From assembly GCF_030412915.1 (NCBI RefSeq), contig NZ_JAUHJR010000002.1:1-64000 (forward strand): DNA of 64,000 nt, in the 5' to 3' direction. Shown here one piece after another: positions 1 through 8,613 of this stretch. Source of the stretch: Nocardioides abyssi (GTDB lineage Bacteria > Actinomycetota > Actinomycetes > Propionibacteriales > Nocardioidaceae). The position numbers and the translations under genes are program-made. The notes under the pieces are model-generated. The model did no database searches. It had not been told where the DNA came from and saw nothing but the letters and a program-made list of their open reading frames with translations. How positions within the stretch are numbered: the first letter of the stretch is position 1; every line of letters starts with the position of its first letter.

Positions 1-222
1 ATTGTCAAAGAAACCATCAACCACCCCAACCACCCGAAAGCGATTGAAAGCAGTCGACGGGGCATAACAAACTAATTCGTCGACTATGACACACTGTTGA
101 GTTCTCAAGGATCACACGCACGACAAGGCCACCACGATCTCTCGCTGCCCTGAAGGCTGATCATCGACTCGGGGCCGGAAGCCCGACCAGACCGGCCTTG
201 CTCCCCGCCGCACCCGGCGACA
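1..222 (-). other. 5' leader of an rRNA operon (16S lies beyond the left edge)
   Basis: Read on the minus strand, this stretch has the layout of an actinobacterial rRNA leader. At 94-115 the reverse complement reads CTTGAGAACTCAACAGTGTG, the conserved leader block found ahead of 16S in Streptomyces and mycobacteria. At 1-15 it reads a boxA-like TTTCTTTGA followed by CAAT. The region is locally AT-rich compared with its surroundings. No 16S sequence is in the window, so the identification rests on the leader motifs and the promoter upstream. Confidence 0.6.
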
Positions 223-228
223 GAGAAA

Positions 229-258
229 ACATTAGAGGACCTTCCGCCGAAGCACCAA
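229..258 (-). promoter_or_regulatory. Probable rRNA operon promoter
   Basis: On the minus strand a TTGGTG hexamer (253-258) is followed after exactly 18 nt by TAATGT (229-234), a strong housekeeping-type pair. It points into the rRNA leader. Transcription would start near 222, leaving about 220 nt of leader inside the window. Confidence 0.55.
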
Positions 259-311
259 ATCGGGCTGCCACCCGGCTCCGGAGAGGCCCTCGGCGGGCCT
301 GCAGCAAGCCG

Positions 312-638
312 TCAGCGGCCGTCCTGCGGCGCCATGGAGGCGTCGTGCTCGATGCCCATCAGGCCGAAGACGCGGGCCGGCAGCGTGCCCGGCGCGGCCA
401 CGAGCGTCAGCAGCCCGCCGGCGCGCAGGGCCGCGCCCTGGGCGGCGACGAGGGCGCCGATGCCGGCACTGGGCAGGAAGTCGACCTGGTCCACGTCGAC
501 CCAGACCACCTCGCCCCGGTGCGCGGCGACGAAATCGGCGAGCCGCTCCTGCAGGACGTGGATGATGTCCTCGTCGACGCTGCCCACCACCTCGAGCACG
601 TCGCCACGCTCGGTGAAGGTCAGGCTCCGTCCGTCCAC
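312..638 (-). CDS. STAS-domain protein (anti-sigma factor antagonist-like)
   Basis: This 108-residue protein is a single STAS domain, the fold of SpoIIAA/RsbV antagonists that bind or release an anti-sigma kinase according to Ser phosphorylation. The core reads VDQVDFLPSAGIGALVAA. The usual D-S-x-G signature is P-S-A-G, so the serine is kept but the preceding Asp is not. The same frame stays open further upstream, but the STAS fold begins here. The GTG at 638 has TAGGCT 7 nt before it and no ribosome binding site, which suggests a leaderless transcript. No anti-sigma kinase is adjacent, so its partner is unknown. It lies just upstream of the rRNA promoter, same strand. Confidence 0.75.
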   Translation of the reverse strand: MDGRSLTFTERGDVLEVVGSVDEDIIHVLQERLADFVAAHRGEVVWVDVDQVDFLPSAGIGALVAAQGAALRAGGLLTLVAAPGTLPARVFGLMGIEHDASMAPQDGR

Positions 639-715
639 GAGCCGCAGCCTAGGGATCCCCGGGCCTCGGCGCACCCACCGTCCGGGGTACGCCGGGGCCG
701 CCGTCCGGGAGGGCG

Positions 716-1111
716 TCAGGCGGAGTCGCGCTCGGCGCCGAGCTCGTGCCGGACCGGGAGGCGCGGGACGCCGCCCAGGCGGACGGTATGGCGGACGTGG
801 TCGGCGTGCCGGCCGAGCGCCGTCCACAGCGCGGAGTGGGCCGCCCACGGGAGCGGCTCGTCGCCGTCGTACCAGCTCGTCCCGAAGCTCACCCAGACCG
901 GCGTCCACTCGCGGGCGCAGTCCCACGCACCCCGGCGGGCCTCCACGAGCCGGCGGCGCACCTGGAAGGCGAGCCGCGGGCCGTCGGGGCTGGTCGGCGC
1001 CGTCGCGAGCGGCCAGACCCACAGGTCCAGTGTCATCAGGTCCAGCTCGAGCTCGGGCAGCACGGCCGGGTCGACCAGCACGGTCGCCACGTTCTCGTGG
1101 GGGCGCCTCAT
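716..1111 (-). CDS. Hypothetical protein
   Basis: I do not recognise this 131-residue protein. It opens MRRPHENVATVLVDPAVLPE and is soluble, with several Trp residues (for example LDLWVWPLA and SFGTSWYDGDEPLPWAAHSA). There is no signal peptide or membrane segment. The start is supported by TAGCGT 6 nt before the ATG, the leaderless arrangement used elsewhere in the window. It sits 58 bp downstream of the kinase gene and could share its transcript. Reality is judged from frame-consistent codon use and plausible composition. Confidence 0.6.
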   Translation of the reverse strand: MRRPHENVATVLVDPAVLPELELDLMTLDLWVWPLATAPTSPDGPRLAFQVRRRLVEARRGAWDCAREWTPVWVSFGTSWYDGDEPLPWAAHSALWTALGRHADHVRHTVRLGGVPRLPVRHELGAERDSA

Positions 1112-1169
1112 GCCGGGACGCTAACCGGGCCACGCGGTCCGCGTCACCCACCCCGCGAGGTGTGGCGGG

Positions 1170-3068
1170 TCAGGCCCGCTCGCGCGGCAGCCGGAGCACG
1201 AAGCTCTGGTCCTCGACCTGGTACGACGCCTGGCCGCCGTGCGCCTCGGCCAGCGCGCGCACGATGTAGAGACCGAGCCCGGTGCCGCCGGTGGTGGCGA
1301 ACCGCTCGAAGAGCCGGTCGCGGACCTCGGCGGGGACCCCGGGGCCCGAGTCACGGACGGCGATGACGGCGGAGTCGCCGTCCGCCCGCGCGGAGACCAC
1401 CACCGGCGACCGGCCGTGGGTGAGCGCGTTGCCGACCAGGTTGTCGACCATCTGCGCCAGGCGACCCGGGTCGGCCTGGACGACCAGGCCCTCCTCCACG
1501 TCGAGCAGGACCTCGGCGCCGGGGTGGCCCCCGCGGGCGGCGGAGACGACGGCGCGCAGCTGCTCCTCGAGCCGCAGCGGCTCCGGGTGGAGGCCGAGGC
1601 TGCGGGCGTCGGCGCGCGAGGCGGTGAGCAGGTCGTCGAGCAGGCGGCGCAGCTGGTCGGCGGTGCGCCGCATGCCCTCGGCGAGGTCCTCGCGCTCGCG
1701 CACGGTCAGCCGCTCGTGGTGCTGGGCGAGGGTCTCCGCGGTCGCGGCCAGGACCCCCACCGGGGAGCGCAGCTCGTGGGCCGTCACGGCGAGGAACTCC
1801 GCCTGCTCCGCCGCCGACCGGCGCAGCCGCTCGTTGGCCTGCTGCTGGAGCTCGAGGATGCGGCGCCGCTCGGTCGAGTCCCGGGTGACCTTGGCGAAGC
1901 CGACGAGCACGCCGTCGGCGTCGTGGACGGCGGTGATGAGGACGTGGGCCCAGAAGCGGGTGCCGTCCTTGCGGACGCGCCAGCCCTCCTCCTCGTAGCG
2001 GCCCTCGCGACGGGCGATCGCGAGCTCGTGCTCGGGGTGCCGCTCGGCCTGCTTGTCCGGCGGGTAGAAGACGCGGAAGCTGCGACCGACGATGTCGTCG
2101 GCGGTGTAGCCCTTGAGCCGCTGCGCGCCGGCGTTCCAGCTCGCGACCCGCCCCTCCGGGTCGAGCATGAAGATCGCGTAGTCCTGCACGGCCTCGACGA
2201 GCAGCCGGAACCGCTGCTCGGTCTCGTGCAGCTCGGCCTCGGCGGCCCGCTGCTCGGTGACGTCCTGGGCCTGGAGGAGGAAGTAGAGCGGCCGGTCCTG
2301 GGCGTCCAGCACCGCCGAGAGGGTCGCGGCGAACCGCCGGCCGTGCTCGTCGGCCAGGCCGTGCTCGAGCCGGACCGCGCTGCCGCCGTCACGCAGCGAC
2401 TGGAGGGCGTCGGCCACGGGCGCGGGATCGGCGGCCAGGTCGGCGTACGACGTGCCGATCAGGGCATCGGCGTCGTCCCCCAGCAGGCCGGCCAGGTGGC
2501 GGTTGACCCGCACGACCCGCCCGTCGAGCGTCATCGTCGCCATCCCGATCGCCGCGTCGTCGAAGATCTCGCGGAACCGCTCGAGGTGCTCGGCCAGGAC
2601 CGGGTCGAGCTCCGGGTGCCCGTGGGACCGGTCGACCTGCTCGGTCGCGGGCTCGACGGGGTGGCCGCCGATCGCGTCGTCGGGCTGCCCGCCGGGGGGC
2701 GCGCTGATCGCGACCAGCTGGTCGACGAGCTGCTCGATCGGCACGGACTTCTGGACGAACGCCGACGCACCGAGCCGGCGGGTGTGGTCGGCCAGGCCGG
2801 CCTGGTCGAAGCCGCTGAACATCACCACCCGCGTCGTCGGGGACGCGTCGAGCACCAGCGGCAGGGCCGCCAGGCCGTCGCGGCCTGGCATCGAGACGTC
2901 GAGGAGCATCAGCGCCGGCCGGTGGGCGCGGGCGAGCTCGACCGCGGCGTACCCGTCCGCGCCCTCGCCCACGACCTCGAGCCGCCCGGACAGGCGCAGC
3001 TGGGTCTTCACCAGGAGACGGACCTCCGGCGCGTCGTCGACGACGACGATGGTCGGGCTGTCGGGCAT
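1170..3068 (-). CDS. Sensor histidine kinase with N-terminal receiver: REC-PAS-PAS-HisKA-HATPase
   Basis: The 632-residue protein starts with a receiver domain (about 5-120; DD at 11-12, phospho-acceptor D57 in LLDVSMPG, K107). Two PAS domains follow (about 165-275 and 285-400), then a HisKA helix pair with H431 in FLAVTAHELRSP. The HATPase domain shows N, G1 (DSGPGVP) and G2 (GGTGLGLYIV) boxes. There is no membrane segment, so it is cytosolic. The inverted order, receiver first, means the kinase can be an output of another phosphorelay. TAGGTT lies 7 nt before the ATG, suggesting a leaderless start. It is divergent from the hybrid kinase at 3554, which carries an Hpt domain and could phosphorylate D57 (inference). 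Confidence 0.9.
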   Translation of the reverse strand: MPDSPTIVVVDDAPEVRLLVKTQLRLSGRLEVVGEGADGYAAVELARAHRPALMLLDVSMPGRDGLAALPLVLDASPTTRVVMFSGFDQAGLADHTRRLGASAFVQKSVPIEQLVDQLVAISAPPGGQPDDAIGGHPVEPATEQVDRSHGHPELDPVLAEHLERFREIFDDAAIGMATMTLDGRVVRVNRHLAGLLGDDADALIGTSYADLAADPAPVADALQSLRDGGSAVRLEHGLADEHGRRFAATLSAVLDAQDRPLYFLLQAQDVTEQRAAEAELHETEQRFRLLVEAVQDYAIFMLDPEGRVASWNAGAQRLKGYTADDIVGRSFRVFYPPDKQAERHPEHELAIARREGRYEEEGWRVRKDGTRFWAHVLITAVHDADGVLVGFAKVTRDSTERRRILELQQQANERLRRSAAEQAEFLAVTAHELRSPVGVLAATAETLAQHHERLTVREREDLAEGMRRTADQLRRLLDDLLTASRADARSLGLHPEPLRLEEQLRAVVSAARGGHPGAEVLLDVEEGLVVQADPGRLAQMVDNLVGNALTHGRSPVVVSARADGDSAVIAVRDSGPGVPAEVRDRLFERFATTGGTGLGLYIVRALAEAHGGQASYQVEDQSFVLRLPRERA

Positions 3069-3210
3069 GCGCGGGAACCTACTGCACCCGGGACCGGGCG
3101 CCCCAGGTCGCGCTCACCTCCCCGGGCAGCACCATCCCGGCGCACATCCCCGGCGCACATCGGGGGGCCGAGCGGGTACCGGACGGATCCCGACAGTGGA
3201 GGAGCGGACC

Positions 3211-3423
3211 ATGCGTGGACTCATCGGACTGCTGGTCGTCGTGTGGCTCGTGGTCGGAGCGGCGGCGGCCTGGCAGCGCGGCTACTTCGGCGAGGACCAG
3301 GAGGTCAGCTGCAGCACGTTCGGCGACACCGCGCTGACCATCGTGGCCGGGCCGCTGAACTACGTCGGGGTCAACCCGGAGGTCGAGTGCAGCGTGCCGG
3401 AGGTCCCGCAGCCGTCGGAGTGA
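3211..3423 (+). CDS. Small single-pass membrane or exported protein
   Basis: This 70-residue protein has one N-terminal hydrophobic helix (about residues 3-20, GLIGLLVVVWLVVGAAAA) and a short outside part with two Cys (34 and 60), possibly a disulfide. The ATG has a good ribosome binding site (GGAGG, 10 nt upstream). It lies between two divergent kinases and reads with the hybrid kinase. Function is unknown; it could be an accessory sensor. Confidence 0.7.
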   Translation: MRGLIGLLVVVWLVVGAAAAWQRGYFGEDQEVSCSTFGDTALTIVAGPLNYVGVNPEVECSVPEVPQPSE

Positions 3424-3553
3424 GCCCGACCGGTCGCGCTCGAGGACCGGGCCGGCGACGCGGCGAGCAACGCGGCGGACGGCGGCGGGTTCGGGTGGTC
3501 CGGGCGCGGGCGTCGGTGGCGGGGACCATGATGGTGCGCGGAGGTGGGGACTC

Positions 3554-6500
3554 GTGAGCGAGGCGGAGCGGCCACCGGAGCACCTGTTCCGGTTCGTGGC
3601 CGAGACGACCAGCGACGGCCTGTGCTTCGTCGACACGGTCGGCACGATCACCTTCGCCAACGACGCCGTCGCCGACGCGGTCGGCCGGCCCGTCGCCGCG
3701 CTGCTGGGCACCCCGGTGCGCGACCTCTTCGTCGTCCTGCCCCCCGACGAGCCGGCCTTCACCGACGGCGTCGCCCGCGACAACGTCGAGGTCCACCTGG
3801 CCCGGGCCGACGGCGCCGAGACGCCCGCCCTGGTGTCGTCCGTGCCGCTGCCCGCCGAGCTGGGCGAGCGGTGGAGCTGGCTGGTGCGGGTCACGCCGTA
3901 CGCCGGGCGGCGCGGGCTGCTGGAGCAGCTGCGGGCGCGCGAGCGGTCCCTCGCCGACGCCCAGCAGATCGCCCGGGTCGGCAGCTGGACCTGGGACCCG
4001 CAGGCCCCGGTCGCGGAGTGGTCGGACCAGATGTACCGCATCGTCGGGCAGGACCCGGCGAGCTGGAGCCCGACCCTGACCGCGTTCCTCGGCCTGGTCC
4101 ACCCCGACGACCGCGAGGAGGTGGCGACCGCCCTGGCCGCGGTGCTCGAGGGCGAGGAGTCGTTCGCGTTCGAGGTCCGCGTGCGGCGCCCCGACGGCGA
4201 GCTGCGCTGGATGCGGGGGCTGGGTCGCGCGCGGACCTCGCCCTCGGGCCACCGGGTCGTCAGCGGCACCGGGCAGGACATCCACGCGCTCAAGCAGGCC
4301 GGCCTGGAGGCCGCCGAGGCGACCCGCCGGCTGCGGCTGCTGCAGGAGATGGCCTTCGCCGCCAACCAGGCGTCCACCCTCGGCGAGGCGATCGACATCG
4401 CCGCCCGGGCACTGCCGGACAACGCCAGCGGGTGGGAGGCGGTCGCGGCGCACGTGGTGCAGGACGGTCGGCTCGTGCCGCTCATGGGCGGAGCGGCCGC
4501 CGACCTCCCCCTGGTGGAGCGGGCCCGCCGGTCGGGCGCGATCGAGGTGGCGCCCGCGCCGGGCGACCCGACGACCCACAGCACGGTCGCGCTGCCGGTG
4601 GTCGCCGACGGCCACGGCGTCGTCGGCGTCATCACGCTGCTCGCCGACGAGGTGCCACCGGACGAGACGTCGCACGCCCTGCTGCGGCAGGTCGCCATCC
4701 AGCTCGGCCTGGTCGCCGAGCGCGAGCAGCACGCCGCCGAGCTCGCCGAGGCGCGCGACGCGGCGATGGAGGCCTCGCGGCTGAAGTCGGAGTTCCTGGC
4801 CACGATGAGCCACGAGATCCGCACGCCGATGAACGGCGTGATCGGCCTGACCGACCTGCTCGGACGCACCCCGCTCGACGACCAGCAGCAGCGCCTGGTC
4901 GACGGGCTGCGCGACGCCGGGCAGACCCTGATGGCGATCATCAACGACATCCTCGACCTCTCGAAGATCGAGGCCGGCAAGCTGGAGCTCGAGATCGCGG
5001 ACTTCGACGTCCGCTCGGTGCTGCACCAGACCGCTGGCGTGTGCAGCCGGCCGGCCCACGAGAAGGGGCTCGAGCTGGTCGTGGCGTGCGCCCCGGACGT
5101 GCCGCGCGTGCTGCGCGGCGACGCCGTGCGGCTGGGCCAGGTGGTGTCCAACCTGGCCTCCAACGCGGTGAAGTTCACCGACCGCGGCGAGGTCGTCGTC
5201 GAGGCGTCGGTGGTCGCGCGGACCCCGGCCGACGTCGTGCTGCGGGTCTCCGTGCGCGACACCGGCGTCGGGATCGACCCCACGGGACGCGCCCGGCTCT
5301 TCGAGGCCTTCACCCAGGCCGACCCCTCGACCACCCGCCGGCACGGCGGCACCGGGCTGGGGCTCGCGATCAGCCAGCAGCTCGTGCAGGCGCTCGGCGG
5401 GGAGATCACCGTCGACAGCGCGCCGGGCCGGGGCAGCACGTTCTCCTTCACCGCCCGGCTCGCGCACGGGGCGGGCGGGCCGACGGGTCCTGCGACAGCG
5501 CCAGGGGCCGCCGACGACGCGCCGCTGGCCGGCCGGCGGGTGCTGGTCGTCGACGACAACGCGACCAGCCGCGCGGTCCTGGTCGCGCAGCTGCGGTCGT
5601 GGGACGTGGACGCGACCGCGGTGCCGTCGGCGAGCGAGGCGATGCTGGCGCTGCGGGCCGCCACCCGTGAGGGACGGCGCTACGACGTCGCCGTCGTCGA
5701 CCTGCTCATGCCCGACCAGGACGGTCTCGCGCTGGCGAGTCGCGTCCGGACCGACCCGACGATCGCGCGGCCCCACCTGCTGCTGCTCAGCCCCGACCAG
5801 GCCGTCGGCGTGCCCGAGGCGCGGGCCGACGGGTTCGAGGCGGTCCTGGCCAAGCCGGTGCGCGACGACGACCTGCATGACACCCTGCTCACGCTGCTGG
5901 GCGCGGCCGGGGGGCCGGTCGACCGGCCGTCGCAGGCGTCCGGCCCGTCCACGCTCGGCCTGCGGGTGCTCGTGGTCGAGGACAACCCGGTCAACCAGCT
6001 GGTCGCGACCGGCATCCTGGAGAGCCGCGGCTACGCGGTGGACGTCGCCTCCGACGGGCTGGAGGCGGTCGAGCGGCTGCGCGGGGAGCACGGGTACGCC
6101 GCGGTCCTGATGGACTGCCGGATGCCGCGCATGGACGGCTTCGAGGCCACCCGCGCCCACCGGCGTGCCGAGGCCGAGGGCCGGCGCGTGCCGATCATCG
6201 CGATGACCGCCTCGGCGCTGGAGGGCGAGCGCGAGCGCTGCCTGGCTGCCGGGATGGACGACTTCCTCACCAAGCCGGTCGACCCGGGCGACCTGGACGC
6301 GGTGCTGCGCCGGTGGACCGGCCCGCAGGCCACCGCGGCGACCGACGGCTCCGGCGGTGCCGACGGCGGTCCGGACGGCGCCGGCCGGTCGCGGCCGACC
6401 GGGCCGGTGCTCGACCCTGCCCGGGTGCGGATGCTCGACGAGCTGCGCAAGGACGGCATCAGCTTCTTCGTGCGCACCGCCACCTCGTTCATGGGCCGCA

Positions 6501-6748
6501 TCGACGAGCAGGTCACGGCGATCCGCGACGCCGTCCGGGCCGGCGACGCCAACCGCACCTTCACCTCCAGCCACCTGGTCAAGGGCAGCGCGCTCAACCT
6601 GGGGCTCTCCCGCGTCGCCGAGGTGACCCAGCGGATGGAGGACCACGCCGAGGCCGGCACCACCGCCGGCATGGAGGGGCTGCTCGCCGACCTCGACCGC
6701 GAGGTCGCGGCGGCCGTGGCCGCGCTGCGCGACGCGGTCGAGCGGTAG
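3554..6748 (+). CDS. Hybrid histidine kinase PAS-PAS-GAF-HisKA-HATPase-REC-REC-Hpt
   Basis: A 1064-residue cytosolic hybrid kinase. Two PAS-type modules (about 10-120 and 135-250) precede a GAF-like region (260-390). The HisKA H-box has H420 in FLATMSHEIRTPMNG, and the HATPase has GVGID and GGTGLGLAI. There are two receivers, with D716 (VVDLLMPDQDG) and D854 (LMDCRMPRMDG). The C-terminal Hpt domain has H1007 in SSHLVKGSALNLG. All phosphorelay residues are present. GTG start with GGAGGTGGGGA just upstream. No DNA-binding response regulator lies nearby. Likely receivers of its phosphate are the receiver of the neighbouring kinase or a distant protein. The stop overlaps the next start (TAGTG). 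Confidence 0.92.
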   Translation: MSEAERPPEHLFRFVAETTSDGLCFVDTVGTITFANDAVADAVGRPVAALLGTPVRDLFVVLPPDEPAFTDGVARDNVEVHLARADGAETPALVSSVPLPAELGERWSWLVRVTPYAGRRGLLEQLRARERSLADAQQIARVGSWTWDPQAPVAEWSDQMYRIVGQDPASWSPTLTAFLGLVHPDDREEVATALAAVLEGEESFAFEVRVRRPDGELRWMRGLGRARTSPSGHRVVSGTGQDIHALKQAGLEAAEATRRLRLLQEMAFAANQASTLGEAIDIAARALPDNASGWEAVAAHVVQDGRLVPLMGGAAADLPLVERARRSGAIEVAPAPGDPTTHSTVALPVVADGHGVVGVITLLADEVPPDETSHALLRQVAIQLGLVAEREQHAAELAEARDAAMEASRLKSEFLATMSHEIRTPMNGVIGLTDLLGRTPLDDQQQRLVDGLRDAGQTLMAIINDILDLSKIEAGKLELEIADFDVRSVLHQTAGVCSRPAHEKGLELVVACAPDVPRVLRGDAVRLGQVVSNLASNAVKFTDRGEVVVEASVVARTPADVVLRVSVRDTGVGIDPTGRARLFEAFTQADPSTTRRHGGTGLGLAISQQLVQALGGEITVDSAPGRGSTFSFTARLAHGAGGPTGPATAPGAADDAPLAGRRVLVVDDNATSRAVLVAQLRSWDVDATAVPSASEAMLALRAATREGRRYDVAVVDLLMPDQDGLALASRVRTDPTIARPHLLLLSPDQAVGVPEARADGFEAVLAKPVRDDDLHDTLLTLLGAAGGPVDRPSQASGPSTLGLRVLVVEDNPVNQLVATGILESRGYAVDVASDGLEAVERLRGEHGYAAVLMDCRMPRMDGFEATRAHRRAEAEGRRVPIIAMTASALEGERERCLAAGMDDFLTKPVDPGDLDAVLRRWTGPQATAATDGSGGADGGPDGAGRSRPTGPVLDPARVRMLDELRKDGISFFVRTATSFMGRIDEQVTAIRDAVRAGDANRTFTSSHLVKGSALNLGLSRVAEVTQRMEDHAEAGTTAGMEGLLADLDREVAAAVAALRDAVER

Positions 6749-8016
6749 TGGCGGCCTCCGGGCTGCCCCGGCTCGAGGTGGTCGGCCGGCGCCGGCCGGT
6801 CGACGTGGTCCGGCCGTTGCCCGACGGGACCGGACCGCTCGCCCCGTACGTCGCGGTGGAGGGCGCCCCGGGCACGGAGCTCCTGCTGGAGGGAGCCGGG
6901 CTCCGCGTGACCGGGTCGTACGCCGACCACGCGCGGCTGGAGGTCACCACCGGGCGCCGGACCACGCGGCACCGGTCGCGGCGGCACGGCCGGGCCACCG
7001 CACCCGTCGACCGGTTGGCGCTGGCGCTGACCGGCACCCACGTCACGCTGCTCACCCGCGAGGACGGCCGCTGGGTCGCCCGCTGCCGGGTCGACCTCGG
7101 GGACCGGCAGGCCCCTCGGGCCGACACCCGCGACGAGGCGTGGCTGGCCACGCTGGTCGCCGACGGTGGGGTGCTGGGCGGCTTCGGCCAGCTCGGCCTG
7201 CGCGACCTCCGGGTGGTGACGACGGCCGACGGGGCGGCGTACCGACCGGACGGGAAGGTGCACCTGACCGCGACGTCCGCCGGGCCGGGCTTCTTCGACA
7301 CCGCCCACACGTCGGTGTGGTCGCTGGGCCCGGCGACCCTCGCGCTCGAGCACACGGCCGACCTGTTCTTCCGCCGGCCCGACCGGCCCGGGGCGTTCGG
7401 CGACCACGCCACCCACCTGGTGCGCGACGGCGAGCAGTGGCTGGTCGCGACCAGCACCTGGGGCGACTTCGACCGACGCCGCCGGACCCGGGTCACGCTG
7501 GCGCGCAGCGGTGCCGACCTGTTGCGCGGGCGGCACGTGCTCGACACGCGCGAGCTGCCGCTGCCCACCGACGGGCTGCGCTCGGCCGCGGTGTGGGACC
7601 CCCACCTCGTGCGCGCCGGCGAGGGCTGGCTGGTCGGCTTCGTCAACGCGCGGCGCTACTTCGAGTTCCACCCCGCGCTCGCCGGCGGTCCGGACCTCGA
7701 CCGGCTGCGGCTGCTCGGCGCCGACACCTCGCCGCGCGAGTGCGAGGGGCCGACCCTGCTCCACCTCGACGGGGAGTGGCGGCTGCTGGCCAGCGACAAG
7801 CACGAGCGGTGCTGGCCGGTCCACGACCTCGCCGTGCGGCGCACCGGCCGGGTCGACGCGCCGTACCCCTCCAACATCCCCTGGCCGACCCTCGTGCCGC
7901 TCGGGGAGGACGAGGGCGGCGGGTGGCTGGCGGTCACCTTCGACGGCACGCGCGCCGGCGGGCCACTGGCCGGCTACGGCACCCACGGCGACGTGGTGCT
8001 CATGCGCAGCACCTGA
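6748..8016 (+). CDS. Propeller-like protein, possibly related to glycoside hydrolase family 43/32 folds
   Basis: A 422-residue protein whose GTG start overlaps the hybrid kinase stop by one base, so translation is coupled. The second half has repeated blade-like strands with acidic and aromatic residues typical of five-bladed propeller glycosidases (FFDTAHTSVWSLG, AVWDPHLVRAGEGWLVGF, ECEGPTLLHLDGEWRLLAS). I cannot assign a catalytic triad. There is no signal peptide, so it is probably cytosolic. It may also be a non-catalytic member. Coupling to a sensor kinase suggests a sensory or regulatory link (inference). Confidence 0.65.
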   Translation: MAASGLPRLEVVGRRRPVDVVRPLPDGTGPLAPYVAVEGAPGTELLLEGAGLRVTGSYADHARLEVTTGRRTTRHRSRRHGRATAPVDRLALALTGTHVTLLTREDGRWVARCRVDLGDRQAPRADTRDEAWLATLVADGGVLGGFGQLGLRDLRVVTTADGAAYRPDGKVHLTATSAGPGFFDTAHTSVWSLGPATLALEHTADLFFRRPDRPGAFGDHATHLVRDGEQWLVATSTWGDFDRRRRTRVTLARSGADLLRGRHVLDTRELPLPTDGLRSAAVWDPHLVRAGEGWLVGFVNARRYFEFHPALAGGPDLDRLRLLGADTSPRECEGPTLLHLDGEWRLLASDKHERCWPVHDLAVRRTGRVDAPYPSNIPWPTLVPLGEDEGGGWLAVTFDGTRAGGPLAGYGTHGDVVLMRST

Positions 8017-8023
8017 GGTCGCG

Positions 8024-8593
8024 TCAGTCGGTGACGCGCAGCAGCGGGCGGACCGCCGCCCGGGCGCTGTGGATGCGCGACTTCACGGTGCCGAGCGGGA
8101 TGTCCAGCACCCGGGCGATCTCCGCGTAGTCGAGCTGCTGCACGTCGCGCAGCACGAGCGGCTCGACCAGCTCCGGCCGGTCGGCGGCGAGCACCTCCAA
8201 CGCCTCCAGCAGGTCGAGCCGGCTGCCCGCGATGACGCTCGTGGTGCGCGGGTCCGCGGTCGCCGGCAGCTCGTCGGTCGGCCGCTCGGCGGCCCGGCGC
8301 TTCAGGCTGCGGTAGGTCGAGCGCGCGCTGTTGGAGGCCACCACGTGCAGCCAGGTGGTGAACCGGCTGCGCCCGGCGAACGACCCGATCCGCGTCGCCA
8401 CCAGCAGCAGCGCGTCCTGCGCCGCCTCCTCGGCGTCCTCGGGGAAGAGCAGCATCCGGCCGCACAGCCGCCGCACCCGCGGCTGCACCGCGGCGAGCAG
8501 GTCCTCCAGCGCCTCCCGGTCGCCGCCGGCCGCGCGCAGGGCCAGGTCGTCCAGCTCGTCGGGGCTGGGTTCAGCGGGGCGGGACTCCTCCAC
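8024..8593 (-). CDS. RNA polymerase sigma factor, ECF-type
   Basis: 189 residues with sigma region 2 (about 45-95: PEDAEEAAQDALLLVATRIG then RFTTWLHVVASN) and region 4 (about 150-185: DYAEIARVLDIPLGTVKSRI, a helix-turn-helix). The linker lacks region 3, as in ECF factors. No zinc anti-sigma gene is adjacent. Instead a Ser/Thr kinase is divergent 20 bp away, which recalls kinase-controlled ECF factors known in other phyla. GTG start; TATCGT lies 8 nt upstream. Confidence 0.88.
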   Translation of the reverse strand: MEESRPAEPSPDELDDLALRAAGGDREALEDLLAAVQPRVRRLCGRMLLFPEDAEEAAQDALLLVATRIGSFAGRSRFTTWLHVVASNSARSTYRSLKRRAAERPTDELPATADPRTTSVIAGSRLDLLEALEVLAADRPELVEPLVLRDVQQLDYAEIARVLDIPLGTVKSRIHSARAAVRPLLRVTD

Positions 8594-8600
8594 GGTCTGG

Positions 8601-8607
8601 GACGATA
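8601..8607. promoter_or_regulatory. Overlapping divergent -10 boxes of sigma factor and kinase genes
   Basis: On the minus strand TATCGT (8602-8607) lies 8 nt before the sigma GTG. On the plus strand GACGAT (8601-8606) lies 7 nt before the kinase ATG. The two boxes occupy the same DNA, so polymerase could not occupy both at once. Neither gene has a ribosome binding site in the 20-bp gap. Confidence 0.45.
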
Positions 8608-8613
8608 CGGCGC

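Noticed and set aside
3371-6646. A 1091-codon minus-strand frame opposite the hybrid kinase
   Set aside because: Composition is Arg/Gly/Val-rich without domains, while the plus strand has a complete kinase with all motifs.
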